22,500 nt of DNA from Prorocentrum cordatum (GCA_963575745.1 CAUYUJ010014594.1:145001-167500); one strand, 5' to 3'. Positions 9,401 to 19,700 are shown, counted from the first letter of the stretch. Notes: generated by a model not told the origin, from the sequence alone. Numbers and translations: made by a program.

Positions 9401-9760
9401 TAAAAAACGGAGACGGAGAAGGCCGAGGAGTACGACTGCTAGACAGCCAGCCTAGCAGAAGGCTTAGTGGAAGGCACAGAAGAAGGCCTACAAACATGCG
9501 CACTTGTAAGAGAGACCAAGAAGGATACCTCAAATGGTACCTTCTAGAATGCCTATGAGGAGAAGGGGGAGTAGCAGAAGGCCTGCGGGGGGAACATAGT
9601 AGAAGGGCCAGTAGCCCAATGAAGGGATGTTGGCAAGCGATGTGAAAGGCATGATAGAAAGCTGGGTGCGAGGCTTAGTGGACGCCTCAGTGCCGAGCAG
9701 AAGAAGGCCTTTTAGGCGGCACAGGAAGAGAATGTCTCGAAGAGGGCCTGGTTGGACACA
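9400..9760. repeat. AGAAGGC-family dispersed repeat, block 1
   Basis: The word (G/T)AGAAGGC(C/T) or close variants (GGAAGGC, AGAAGGG) recurs about every 15-35 bp, as in CAGAAGGCTTAGTGGAAGGC and GCAGAAGAAGGCC. Similar blocks are at 11530-11745, 12355-12430 and 19965-20095. Confidence 0.6.
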
Positions 9761-9854
9761 CGGTACCGGGCCTATCCTCCACCGTGTCGCTAGGCTAAAG
9801 TGGAGTGTGATCAGGTCCGCTGGATCTACTGGGAGCGCCCCGCAAGACTTTCAG

Positions 9855-10035
9855 GTCCGAGAGCCCCAAGATGGACTCAAAGGGACCCGGAGGGCCCCAG
9901 GACGGTCCAAGAGGGTCCCGAGACGGCCCCAGAGCGCTTCGAGACGATCCAAGACGGCCTCAAGACGACCCAGGAGACTCCCGAGCCGCCCCAAGAGGGT
10001 TCCGAAAGGACCCCAAACAGGCTTCCGACATGTCA
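9855..10035. repeat. CCAAGAG-family degenerate repeat, copy 3
   Basis: Reiterated words such as CCAAGAGGGTCCCGAGACGG and CCAAGACGGCC. The family word is mixed with CCAGGA and CGAGAC variants. Confidence 0.75.
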
Positions 10036-10172
10036 AACCAAGTGCTTCAACAATTTCTCCGACGGTAGGAACCCACGTCAAAATCCTCTCGCCTAATCTA
10101 GATTGGTCAGGCGCCCTTACTGTGTCCTCTGCGTTATTTCATCCTTCTCGCCCTGGCGCAGGCCCAGACGTG

Positions 10173-10445
10173 ACGACAGTTACAGAATTCGGATGACCCG
10201 CTCGGATGAGTGGCATGATCTGCGGGACCCTTAGGGAGGGCACTCCCGACTCAAGGACGAAGCTCCCGCACGAGACTTTCTCGATAGTCAAGGCTCAGGG
10301 GTCCGAAAAATACGACAGTTACATGACTCGGATGACCCGCTCGGATTAGTAACATGATCTGCGGGCCCTATAGAGAGGGGGCTCCCGCCTGAGACTTCAT
10401 CGCAATTCACTCACAGACGAAGCTCCCGCACGAGATTTCCTTAAG
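10173..10445. repeat. direct tandem duplication, 139 + 134 bp
   Basis: Two adjacent copies, 10173-10311 and 10312-10445. Both begin ACGACAGTTACA, share CGGATGACCCGCTCGGAT and ATGATCTGCGGG, and end with GACGAAGCTCCCGCACGAGA. They differ by substitutions and small indels. Neither copy contains a convincing open frame. The unit lies between CCAAGAG copy 3 and the GAT block. Confidence 0.85.
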
Positions 10446-10464
10446 ATGGACGTATGTGTGTGAG

Positions 10465-10648
10465 TAGAATGGTGACGATGGTAAAAATGCTGATGGTGGT
10501 GATGATAACGATGATGCTAAAGACGCTGATGATGATGATGATGATGCTGATGTTGATGATGATGACGACGACGATGCTGGTGATGATGATGATGATGCCG
10601 ATGATGACGAGTGTGGTGATGATGATGATGCCGATGATGATGATAATA

Positions 10649-10701
<53 letters not shown>

Positions 10702-10780
10702 TTTGACGATGCTGATAGTGAGGATGATGATGATGATGGTGGTGGTGGTGATGATGGGGATGATGATGATGATGATGATT

Positions 10781-10813
<33 letters not shown>

Positions 10814-11060
10814 GTGATGATGATGGTGATGATGATGATTATAATGATGATGATGATGATGTGAAAGTGATGAAGGTAATGACGAAACGATGATAATGAG
10901 CGAGGGGTTATTCATGATGATGGTGATGATAATGGTGAGTTGAGTGCGAGGGAGATTGATCGTGTGTGATGGATGTGCTTGACTGATGATGATGGTGAAA
11001 GTAATTTAATGAATCATGAGGAGCTGTTGTGAATGATGAGAAGGCTGATGCTGTTATGAA
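10465..11060. repeat. (GAT)n trinucleotide block
   Basis: GAT/ATG/TGA triplets dominate, almost pure at 10640-10860 and degenerating into GATGGTGA and GTGATG variants toward 11060. It gives Met-rich and His-rich open frames, treated as repeat translations. CCAAGAG-family DNA lies on both sides. Confidence 0.95.
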
Positions 11061-11129
11061 AATGATAGTGTGTGAACCCCCTCTGGATGTGGAGAAAAAC
11101 AACAATTCTTTGAAATGATTACATCGGTT

Positions 11130-11400
11130 TTGCCATCTCGGGCTTCCGACACCCCAAGGCAGCCCAAGAGGCCTCCAAGATCGCCCCAGGAAGTACTCAA
11201 TGAGGCCCATGAGCCCGCGAAAACGGCCCAAGACGCCCCCCAAGGCGCCGAAGAGGGGGTCAGAAGGGGGAGCCGAATGGGCCGCGGGTGCTTCCCCCCA
11301 AGATGCCCCCAAAGATCCCGAACATGCCGCCAAAATGCACATGAGGTCGTGAAAAACACCAAAAGACCTCCAAGAGGCCCCCCCCCCAAATTAAAAACAC
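11130..11400. repeat. CCAAGAG-family degenerate repeat, copy 4
   Basis: Begins with a segment reading CTTCCGACACCCCAAGGCAG, followed by CCCAAGAGGCCTCCAAGATC. The start of copy 5b near 12823 has the same order of words, so the two are likely copies of one longer unit. Confidence 0.75.
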
Positions 11401-11529
11401 TTCCCCGAGAAGCGTCCCCACAGTCCGACAGCCATCCAATACGCCTCTGGCCCGCGCACCAAGCACGGTGGCGAAATGGGCCAAAGCCACTAACCAAAAT
11501 GACGCCGCTGACAGGCTGATCTTGAGCGG

Positions 11530-11745
11530 AAAACGTGAAAGAACACGGAGGAGGCCTTCTAGACGGCCTTGAAGGGGCCTCGCGTGGAAGGCTTAGCAGA
11601 ATCCATCGTTGAAAGCGAAGTGGAAAGTTCAGTGGAAGACCTAATGGTAAGCCAAATATAAGACCGAGTAAAACCCTCCCCATGAATGAATGGATGGTAG
11701 AAGGCTGGAGAAAACATATCTTAGAAGGCGCAGGAGGAGGCTGCT
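11530..11745. repeat. AGAAGGC-family dispersed repeat, block 2
   Basis: Contains GAGGCCTTCTAGACGGCCTT, GGAAGGCTTAGCAGAA, GTAGAAGGCTGG and CTTAGAAGGCGCAGG. These are related to blocks at 9400-9760 and 19965-20095. Confidence 0.5.
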
Positions 11746-12354
11746 AAGGCATGTAACAAAACGCAATCTGCAAGGTCGATTCCGAAGACATTGTGCCAAG
11801 CCTGATACGAGGGCCTGGAAAAAAAGACCACTACATACGCAGGACGACAGATTTTCCTCTTGAGGTTAAAATGGCGATGAGGAGTTCGCGAGATAACATC
11901 GGCGCCGCCGAACGAACGGCGTCCGGACAAACTGCGTACAGCAACCAGGAGGGCAAATATGTATTCAGGTTGAGTGGGGCCCGTGCGCGCCGAAAGTTGG
12001 TGGGAGTGCGCGAGACAGCGCAAGACCCATCTTGGGAAGTTGATGGCCGAACCCCCTCCCCCGTAGAATCTTACCACGGACGATTTCTGGGGTCCGCAAA
12101 TCCGATTTCTTCCGGTTCCCCGATTAATTCAATAAAAGAGAAATCGGATCCGCCATAAAAAATGGTACCGGACGCGGACCCAGAAAATACAAGATCGGAT
12201 CCATGCGGACGGAAGTCGGATCCACCGAAACAGAAACCAAAACCAACATTGGATCCGCGCGAACTTAATTTGGTCCCACGGCGGTTATCTCATACTCGTT
12301 TGCTCAAAACTTCAAATCGTCGTTCCAGGCCGAAAAAGAAAACACTTTCGTCCT
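11746..12354. other. unique region with short GGATCC-bearing repeat
   Basis: No gene can be assigned. Overlapping frames are open on both strands (plus 11793-12158; minus 12077-11721) and neither has a recognised motif. From 12098 to 12260 the word TCGGATCC or TTGGATCC occurs four times (near 12144, 12194, 12218 and 12250). An inverted repeat pairs ATCCGATTTCT (12100-12110) with AGAAATCGGAT (12139-12149) around a 28-bp loop containing AATAAA. Confidence 0.45.
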
Positions 12355-12589
12355 AGGGATGTAGAAGGCATGAACAAAGGCTTGGCAGACTGAGAAGGGA
12401 TTTGTGGGATGCCGCGTAGAAGGCTCCGCCCCTTACGATATCCGCTACCGTATCCTGATGTACGAATTTCAATGTCCTCAGGTCCTTCAAAATTTTTGTC
12501 CTCAACTTGCGTATATTAAAGGGCCCGGACCCCAAAGTGCCGGACGCGTGCTGGGGCGCGTTCTCGCGCAACTTGCTTTAGCCAAGCAG

Positions 12590-13165
12590 GCCCCACTACG
12601 GGGTAAGAGGGCCCCAAAAGGCCCCGAGACCGTCCAAGAGGGTCTCGAGTCGGCCCAAGACGGCTCCAAGATCCCCAAGATGGCTCAAGACGGCGCAAGT
12701 GGCCCCCAAGACACCCTCATAGGGCCCCACGAGGCCCCCCAAGATGACCCCAAGGGGCCAAATCAGTGATTTCACTTGATTTCACATAGATTTGGGAAGG
12801 ATTTGGTCGTTGTCGCCCTCTAGGACTTCCGACCGACGGCCCAAGAGGCCCTTGAGATCGCCCCAAGGCGACCCACGAGGCTCCCCAGAGGGCCCCCACA
12901 GACGGCCCAAGAGGACCCCCAAACGGCCCCAGGACGGCCCAAGAAGCCACCAAGACGGCCCTGTGAGGGCCCCCTGACAAGGAACGCGATCTGACATTTC
13001 GAGCCCTCCGCCCCAAGATGAACACCGAGACTGCTAGCAGACCCCCAAAAAGCCCAATCAGGCCCAATGAGCCCCCGCAAGAGACCCCCGACCGCCTCCA
13101 GGAGGCTCCCGAGAGGCCCCCCAAGAGATCCCGACAGGTATCCAAGAGGCTTGTGGCCTACTGGC
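12590..13165. repeat. CCAAGAG-family degenerate repeats, copies 5a and 5b
   Basis: Two runs (about 12590-12765 and 12823-13165) of GCCCAAGAGG, CCCCAAGATGG and CCAAGACGG words, separated by about 55 bp of AT-richer sequence. Minus-strand frames read Leu-Gly-Pro/Ser-Trp-Gly repeats; plus-strand frames read Pro-Lys-Arg-Pro/Gln-Asp-Gly. Neither has a non-repeat core. Confidence 0.8.
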
Positions 13166-13227
13166 CTACAAACAAAGTGCGGTCGCGGGATGGGCCGAAA
13201 GCCACTGCACTCTTAAGTTGTATACAT

Positions 13228-13246
13228 AATTATACATAAAAACACA

Positions 13247-13304
<58 letters not shown>

Positions 13305-13343
13305 TACACACACACACATACGTATACATATACATATACATAT

Positions 13344-13402
<59 letters not shown>

Positions 13403-13497
13403 TGCACATACACATGCACATACATATACCTATACGTATGCATGTAAATATACATATACACAAACATATGCATGTACATATATATATACAAATACAA

Positions 13498-13532
<35 letters not shown>

Positions 13533-13630
13533 AATTCATATACAAATACATATACATGTACACATACATATGCATATACACATACATATATACATATACA
13601 TCTACATACATATATATATATACATACACG

Positions 13631-13661
<31 letters not shown>

Positions 13662-14830
13662 GTACATAAACATATACATATACATATTCAAATATATATA
13701 TATATATACAAATACAAATACATATACATAGACATATACATATACATATACGTGTGCATAGACATAGACAAATACATATACATATATATACATATACATA
13801 AACATGTACATATACATATACAAGTGCAAATACATATGGATATGCATGAGCAAACACATATACATATACATATATATATATACATATACATGTAAATGTC
13901 CACATGTACATGTCCATATATATACATATACATGTACATACATATATATATATACACATATATATATATATGTACATGCATCCACATGTCCATATACATG
14001 TACGTGTGCATGCACATGCACATACACAAATACATATACATAGACATAGACATAGACATAGACATAGACACAGACATAGACATAGGCATATACACAAACA
14101 TGGACATATACACAGGCATGCACATTTACGTATACATATACACATACATATACATATACATAGACATAGACATATACATATACATATAAATATGCATATG
14201 CATGTACATATACATATACATATATTGGTGCAAATACATATGGATATGCATAAGCAAACTCATACACATATACATATATATACATATATATACATATACA
14301 TGTACATGTACACATACATGTACATGTACATATACATATACATATACATAAACATAGACACAGTCATAGACATGTACATATACATATACATATACAGTTA
14401 CGTATACACATACATTTAAATATACATATACCTATACATATATGCATAAACATGTACATATACACATACATATACACATACATATACATATACATACATA
14501 TATTTATACATGTACACATACATATACATATACATATACACATATACATAGTATTCACACACATACATACGTACATGCATACATACCGCCATACACTCAT
14601 ACCTACATACATACGTACACGCATACACACATGATTCCCTGCATGCATACATGCATGCATTTTGACATACATGATTGCATACATTCGTACGTACATAAAG
14701 TTACACGTTCATACCTACATGCATACATATATACGCACAAACATATATGTATATGTATATATATACATACACATACATACATAGATGCGTGTATGAATGC
14801 ATACACATATACATAAACATGGGTGCACGT
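13228..14830. repeat. TA / CA / TACATA satellite, ~1.6 kb
   Basis: Starts with a (TA)n run at about 13249-13290, then (CA)n to about 13318, then CATACA and TACATA hexamers with CATG, TAGACA and TACGTA variants for the rest. Frames read Tyr-Ile/His-Ile on the plus strand and Tyr-Val/Cys-Ile on the minus strand for up to 310 codons. They are translations of an alternating purine-pyrimidine repeat and not genes. Confidence 0.97.
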
Positions 14831-14879
14831 ATACGCACACCTGCGTGAAGACACAATCATGTATAAAAAAATGCACGAA

Positions 14880-15400
14880 TATGCAGATACAACCACTGCG
14901 TTACTTTTCATTACGTCACAACGGTATACAATACGCATCATTACCATATGCTGCAACGCATTACATTGCATTGCATTACACTGTAGTACATTACATAAAA
15001 TTGCATTGCAATACACTACATTCACATGACACTACATTGCCGCACAACGCATTTTATTGCGTTGCGCTACATTGCATTGAATTGCAATGCGCTACATCGT
15101 GTTACACTACAAGTCCATTACAACACACGCAAATCCAACTCACTCCACTCCATTCGAATACATTACGATACAATACAATGCATTCGATTTTTGTGTGCAT
15201 TGATATTTCCGTGCCCATGCGCATATACAATTACAGGCACATTTACATGTACATGTACACAAACACCGACATTAGAATTACCAGACAACGCATCATGCTG
15301 CAATCCACTATTTTAGTTTACCTTTTTTATTACAGTTCAACATAATAAATCAAATCACGATACCTTACATCGCAGCGCGTTACATTGAAAGCACTCGTTG
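14880..15400. repeat. CATTACA/CATTGCA degenerate satellite
   Basis: Irregular reiteration of TTACAT, TTGCAT and TACACT words, as in CATTGCATTGCATTACACTG, fading after about 15200. It follows the TACATA block and may be a further diverged relative of it. No gene is seen. Confidence 0.7.
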
Positions 15401-15419
15401 ATGTTTAGACTTCTGCGTG

Positions 15420-15990
15420 CATAATGTCAGTTTGTGATTAATAACTCCGTAGGGGGGCGCGTGTCAAAAAATAGTTTCCCTGCTCGGGCGCATCGCGGGG
15501 TGGCGCCCGCAAGATTGAAAATCAACGGCGGCGGCGCCGGTGATTGGCGCCGGCACCCAACCGCCAGCGGGAAAGCGACAAACAGCACAGTCTGGGGGAG
15601 GGGAGGAGGGCGCGAGGCAAAAGCGGCAGAAGCAGGGACCGTGAGCCAGGACGACACCTGTTTGAAATGAAGAAGAACTGGTGTCGGTTCCCCTCCGTTT
15701 GTCTATCGAACCGATGCGTTTTCTTTGCCCTGGCCGCAACCGCGAGGGCCCGCGAGCAGGCGGGCTGGACGAAAGGGGAGCGTGGCCAAGGGTGGATTTA
15801 CCCAGCAGCTCACAATGCTGATTTTCCGGACGCCCCATGGCGCCGAAAGCGGCCACGCATCGAGGACTGGGCCCTCGGCGGGACGACCGAAACCAGCTGC
15901 GCGCACCAGGTTTCGCAACCGCTCCTTTCCTTCCCCAGCCTTTCGTCCGACCAGAGCAAGGCGGGCAGTCCTCATCTCCCCTTCTGTCGT
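15420..15990. other. GC-rich unique region, no gene assigned
   Basis: Non-repetitive, GC-rich. A plus-strand frame opens at 15544 and runs 291 codons, but its second half is GAC-block translation. Minus-strand frames overlap it. No motif is recognised in either orientation. It could be a dispersed-repeat copy or an exon; I cannot tell. Confidence 0.3.
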
Positions 15991-15992
15991 GG

Positions 15993-16419
15993 TTTCTGTA
16001 CTCGTCGACGACGACGACGACAACGACGGCGACGACAACGACGAAAACGACGACGACGACGACGACAGGACGAAGACAAGGACGAGGACGAGGACGACGA
16101 CAAGGAGGACGAGGACGAGGACGACGACGAGGACGAGGACGACGACGAGGACGACGGACGGCGGACGGCTGACGGCGACGATGACGACAAAAACGACAAC
16201 GACAACGACAATGACGACAACGACGACGAAGACGATGACGACGACGACGACGACGACGACGAAGACGAGGACGAGGACGAGGACGATGACGAGGAAAACG
16301 AGGACGAGGACGAGGACGAGGGACGACGGCAGAGGGCGACGGCGGCGACGACGACGACGACGACGACGCACTGCGGATGCCCTATGAGGGGGGGGGGGTG
16401 CTGCGCAGGCCCGCTGTAG

Positions 16420-16463
<44 letters not shown>

Positions 16464-16587
16464 AGGACGAAAACGAGGACGAGGACGATGACAAGGAGGA
16501 CGAGGAAGACGCCAAGGACGACGACAACGGACGGCGGACGGCGGACGGCTGACGGCGACGACGACGAAGACGACGACGACGACGGTT
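15993..16587. repeat. (GAC/GAGGAC)n block with higher-order structure
   Basis: GAC, GAGGAC and AACGAC triplet runs are punctuated by two non-triplet spacers. The first, ACGGCGGACGGCTGACGGCG, occurs near 16157 and again near 16540. The second, TGCGGATGCCCTATG...CGCAGGCCCGCTGTA, occurs at 16372-16419 and again at 17453-17494 in the next GAC block. The spacers imply a longer unit that was duplicated as a whole. Confidence 0.85.
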
Positions 16588-16636
16588 GAACGGGCATGCA
16601 GCAGTCCGCTGGGCCCCATACAGGGGCGCTGGGCGC

Positions 16637-17166
16637 CTAGGCGTCCTCGTCAAGAGGCCAGGCTATGTCAGCCTTGGCCTCACGCTTAGCTCGTCTGCAC
16701 TCACGGGCCCAATCCACCGCCGACTCGGGCGACACAAAACCGTGCAGGCGAGCAACTCTACACAGGTCCAGTACGGGGACCTCTACCCCGTACTGGCGGA
16801 AGCTGGCGGGCTCCCTCGAAGCCACAGCCTCGGGGGCCCCCAGAGGCCCGCCCGACGGACCAGGACCAACCGAAACGCCACCAAGCGACGGGTCGGACCC
16901 CACCAGCTTCCCGTGCAGCCATTCGATATCTGCTTCCTCTAGGCCACTGAAGTCAGTAAGCTTGGGGGCAGGCATGAGGGCTGACGGATGCAAGAACCGC
17001 CTCAACCTGGACCATTGGGATTTGAGCCCGACGTGCCGAGGTCCCAAACAGGCGACCGCGAGGCCCTTTTTCGGGGTCACCCCTTGGCCCACCGAGGCCC
17101 CGCAGGACTTGCAAAAAAACTCAACGATGAGGGCCTTCACCTTGGCAAAGGGGTCCTCACCGTTGG
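16637..17166 (-). CDS. zinc-ribbon-like protein, probable retroelement origin, partial
   Basis: The clearest protein-like frame in the window: about 176 codons on the minus strand with no stop, ending at TAG (16637-16639) after WPLDEDA. It has the composition of real coding sequence and no repeat translation after its first residues. The N-terminal part holds FFCKSCGASVGQG, then LAVACLGPRHV and LRRFLHP, giving a C-x2-C-x17-C-x4-H spacing that could bind zinc. From memory, a CxxCG...C..P...LRRL..HP module occurs in dinoflagellate retroelement proteins; this was not searched. The middle has DFSGLEEADIEWLHGKLV and a Gly/Pro/Ser-rich linker; the C-terminus is basic (ARECRRAKREAKAD). There is no start codon in the unique part: the frame enters directly from the adjacent GAC block as poly-Ser, so the true N-terminus was probably lost, lies across an intron, or is encoded through the repeat. 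Function is unknown. Confidence 0.55.
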
Positions 17167-17246
17167 CGGACGACGACGACGACGACGACGACGAGGACGA
17201 CGACGACGACGACGGCGATGACGAGGACGACGACGACGACGACGAA

Positions 17247-17337
<91 letters not shown>

Positions 17338-17418
17338 CAACGACGACAACGACGACGACGAATGCGGCGGCGGCGGTGACGACGACCACCACGGCGACGA
17401 CGACGACGACGACGACGC

Positions 17419-17449
<31 letters not shown>

Positions 17450-17553
17450 CAGTGCGGATGCCCTATGCGGAGGGGCTTCGCAGGCCCGCTGTACTCGACG
17501 ACGACGACGACCACCACCACGACGACGACGACAAGGATGACGAAGAAGAAGAC

Positions 17554-17586
<33 letters not shown>
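17167..17586. repeat. (GAC/ACG)n trinucleotide block
   Basis: Second GAC block, flanking the zinc-ribbon-like frame on its upstream side in minus-strand sense. It includes GAGGAC runs, a CACCAC interruption and a second copy of the GCGGATGCCCTATG...GCAGGCCCGCTGTA spacer (17453-17494). Confidence 0.92.
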
Positions 17587-17815
17587 TAAGAGTGTGAACA
17601 AATTCGCCTCAGGTGTGTACGACTGTACGACTCCGATGAAAACTTCTATACGACAAGCAATCGTTTGAGGCTGTCGTACAGGGGGGTGCACGATCCCCTC
17701 GGCGGCGCCAGCGACGACCCCCTGGCGCGCGTGATTAACAAACAAAATCGCGCCCCGCGGGATCTACCCATCAGCTCCAGGAGGGGTCATTTGTGAACCA
17801 CAAGTTGACAGTATG
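17587..17815. other. unique spacer with inverted TGTACGAC words
   Basis: TGTACGAC occurs twice in tandem (17616-17623 and 17624-17631). Its inverse CTGTACGAC / GTCGTACAG pairs 17623-17631 with 17673-17681. The rest is unassigned; an open minus-strand frame here runs into GAC-block translation. Confidence 0.4.
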
Positions 17816-17819
17816 TGTG

Positions 17820-18010
17820 ATATGTACACAATCATGCATACATGCATACATGCATGAGTATATTATGCATGCATACCGATACGCAGGGATACTACCTACA
17901 TGCATGCATACATATATATATATAGATATATATATATATATATGTTCAACTATACATACAGGTATGCACACGTGCATGTCCACATGCATACGAGGACACA
18001 TGCATACTAG
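17820..18010. repeat. ATGCATAC and (TA)n short satellite
   Basis: CATGCATACATGCATACATG words with a (TA)n run at about 17912-17942. Related in style to the TACATA satellite at 13228-14830. Confidence 0.8.
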
Positions 18011-18014
18011 AGCA

Positions 18015-18035
18015 GCGCGCGCGTCGCGCGCGCGC
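18015..18035. repeat. alternating GC palindrome
   Basis: A (GC)n-T-(CG)n tract of 21 bases that is self-complementary apart from its centre. Alternating CG of this length is prone to Z-DNA or cruciform formation. Confidence 0.75.
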
Positions 18036-18812
18036 ATAAGTTCTACTCCAGAAAGTATAATCCAAATCCTCCCTGAGATTCGCCTCCTCTCTCACAAGCT
18101 GGTGAGACGGCATGCGGGAAGGGAGCACCTGAAAAGAAAGTTAGAGCAGGTGGAGGAAGAGGAGGAGGCATCGAAGAGAGTAGAAAACTATGCTCTCTCC
18201 TCCTCTTCCTCCCCCTTCTCCTCCCTTCCCTCTTCCGTAACCAGTTTGGTTCAAGCCAACCAGGCTCAAAAGCCAATCACGCTTCACGCATCACGCGCTG
18301 GGTCGGCCCAACGCTGGCGGCATGGTGGCGGTCCCGCCCCCTCCGTGAGATGCGATGTTGGTGTGCGCCGCGGTCGTGGCAGCAGCCCACAGTGGAGGCG
18401 GGCGGCACGCCGTCGCAGCGGCCACTGCTGGAGCCGCCCGCGCGCTGACCGAAACGAAGGTGGGCGTGCTGGTCGGAACGAAATCGCCTGCGGAGCACGG
18501 AGGCCAGAAAGGTGGGAGTGGCCCCAGCCATGCTCCGCAAGGTCCAGGGCAGGACCCTCGACGAGAACAAGAATACTTCGGCGCACCACGGGCTCGGCGC
18601 GGGGCCCGATGCCTTGATGACAGCTCCCGGCAACGCCAAGAGGACTCAGCAAAGCCGCTGGCCCCGGCGCCCCACCTCGCCGTCGAGTGCTGGGAGCGCA
18701 GGCGTGTCACTGGCAAAGCGCAGGAGTTCAACGGCGACATCGGCACCGACGGCATGGAGTGCAAACTGCCGCGGGCTGCGATGGTCCGACGGGGGCGCAC
18801 GTGGAAAAGATC
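18036..18812. other. unassigned GC-rich region upstream of repeat-protein frame
   Basis: Overlapping open frames on both strands, as expected at this GC content, and none with a recognised motif. A TCC-rich tract lies at 18197-18230. It could contain 5' exons or untranslated sequence of the frame starting at 18813, but no splice sites were decisive. Confidence 0.3.
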
Positions 18813-19700
18813 ATGGAAGAGCCCCAGGTCCAGGCGCAGGAGCTGCACTACATGTATCTGGACGTGGAGGAGCTGCACTACATGTATCCGGACGTGGAAG
18901 TGCCAGAAGTACACATGCAGGAGGCGAACTCCGTCGCGAAGGTCGTGGAGGAGCCCAAGGGACACGAGCAGGAGGCGCACCACGAGGAGAAGGTCGTGGG
19001 CTGTCCCGAGGTCCACGTGCGGGAGGTGCGCCTTGTGGAGGAGGAAGTGGACGGTGCCGACTTCCCCGTGCCGCACTTGGGGGCCCAGGAGGCCAGCAGT
19101 GTTGTGGAACGCCCGACGGCACAGCACGTCCAGAACATCGCCCACATGCAGACGCGGCCCTGCGGACGACTGGGCCCAGCACGAGGCCCAGAGGAAGGTC
19201 CAGGAGTTGTGGCCGAAGATAAGGCAGCAGGGCGCCAAGGCGGCCACGGCAAGGAGGAACTGTTCTGTTCCGACAGAATGGGCAGTTTCGTCGAGGCCGC
19301 CGCCGAAGAAGACGACTCCCTCCACGGCCACGAGGGTCCCGCTCTTGGCTGGACGTGCCAGGGCAAGAAAGGCGAGGAGGGTGGCCGCGGCAGGAGGCTC
19401 ACACGCGGCTCAAATGGTCGCGCCTCCGTGAGCCTCGGCGCCGCCAGCGGGAGGAGCCAGGGGGGGGTCCCCCTGGAGGTCTGGTACCCCCAGTCGCTCG
19501 AGACATCCCCTGTCCGCAGCTCGGGAAGGTATCGTGGGCCTCCTCGCCCCCCTGGAGGTGGTGAGTGGTACCGCTTCCCTCCTCTGTCCACCTCTCCCCC
19601 GGCTGGGACGCGCCCCACCCCTCCGCCCCATCGTTCCCTGGGACCCACCCCAAACTGGGACGCCACCTCTCCCCCTTCTCCTCTTGCTTGCGGGAGGTGA
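18813..19700 (+). CDS. alveolin-like Val/Glu/Pro repeat protein, partial
   Basis: A plus-strand frame whose first ATG is at 18813; upstream it stays open to about 18687 with only a GTG. Residues 1-110 are an imperfect charged repeat of roughly 20 residues: EEPQVQAQELHYMY, DVEVPEVHMQEA, AKVVEEPKGHEQEA, EEKVVGCPEVHVREV, VEEEVDGADFPVPHL. This VPxVxxxE / EKVVxxP register is like the repeats of alveolin (inner-membrane-complex-type) proteins of alveolates, which form the cortical network. A 30-bp segment is tandemly duplicated (18841-18870 and 18871-18900, one T/C difference), adding a second ELHYMYxDVE unit. After about residue 175 the sequence becomes Gly/Arg/Pro-rich and looks less coding, so the real 3' end may be earlier; a GTGAGT word near 19560 could be a donor. 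The antisense strand is also open. Family assignment is by pattern only and the frame may be a decayed copy. Confidence 0.4.
   Translation: MEEPQVQAQELHYMYLDVEELHYMYPDVEVPEVHMQEANSVAKVVEEPKGHEQEAHHEEKVVGCPEVHVREVRLVEEEVDGADFPVPHLGAQEASSVVERPTAQHVQNIAHMQTRPCGRLGPARGPEEGPGVVAEDKAAGRQGGHGKEELFCSDRMGSFVEAAAEEDDSLHGHEGPALGWTCQGKKGEEGGRGRRLTRGSNGRASVSLGAASGRSQGGVPLEVWYPQSLETSPVRSSGRYRGPPRPPGGGEWYRFPPLSTSPPAGTRPTPPPHRSLGPTPNWDATSPPSPLACGR

Noticed and set aside
8833-9558. 241-codon plus-strand frame
   Set aside because: It is antisense to the retroelement relic in its first part and then crosses AGAAGGC repeats; no domain seen.
13213-14315. Long Tyr/Val/Cys-Ile open frames (up to 310 codons)
   Set aside because: They are translations of TACATA/CATACA hexamers in several overlapping phases and both strands.
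18291-19331. 346-codon minus-strand frame
   Set aside because: It is the antisense of the alveolin-like repeat frame; its Leu/His-rich pattern is what complementing Glu/Val/Pro codons produces.
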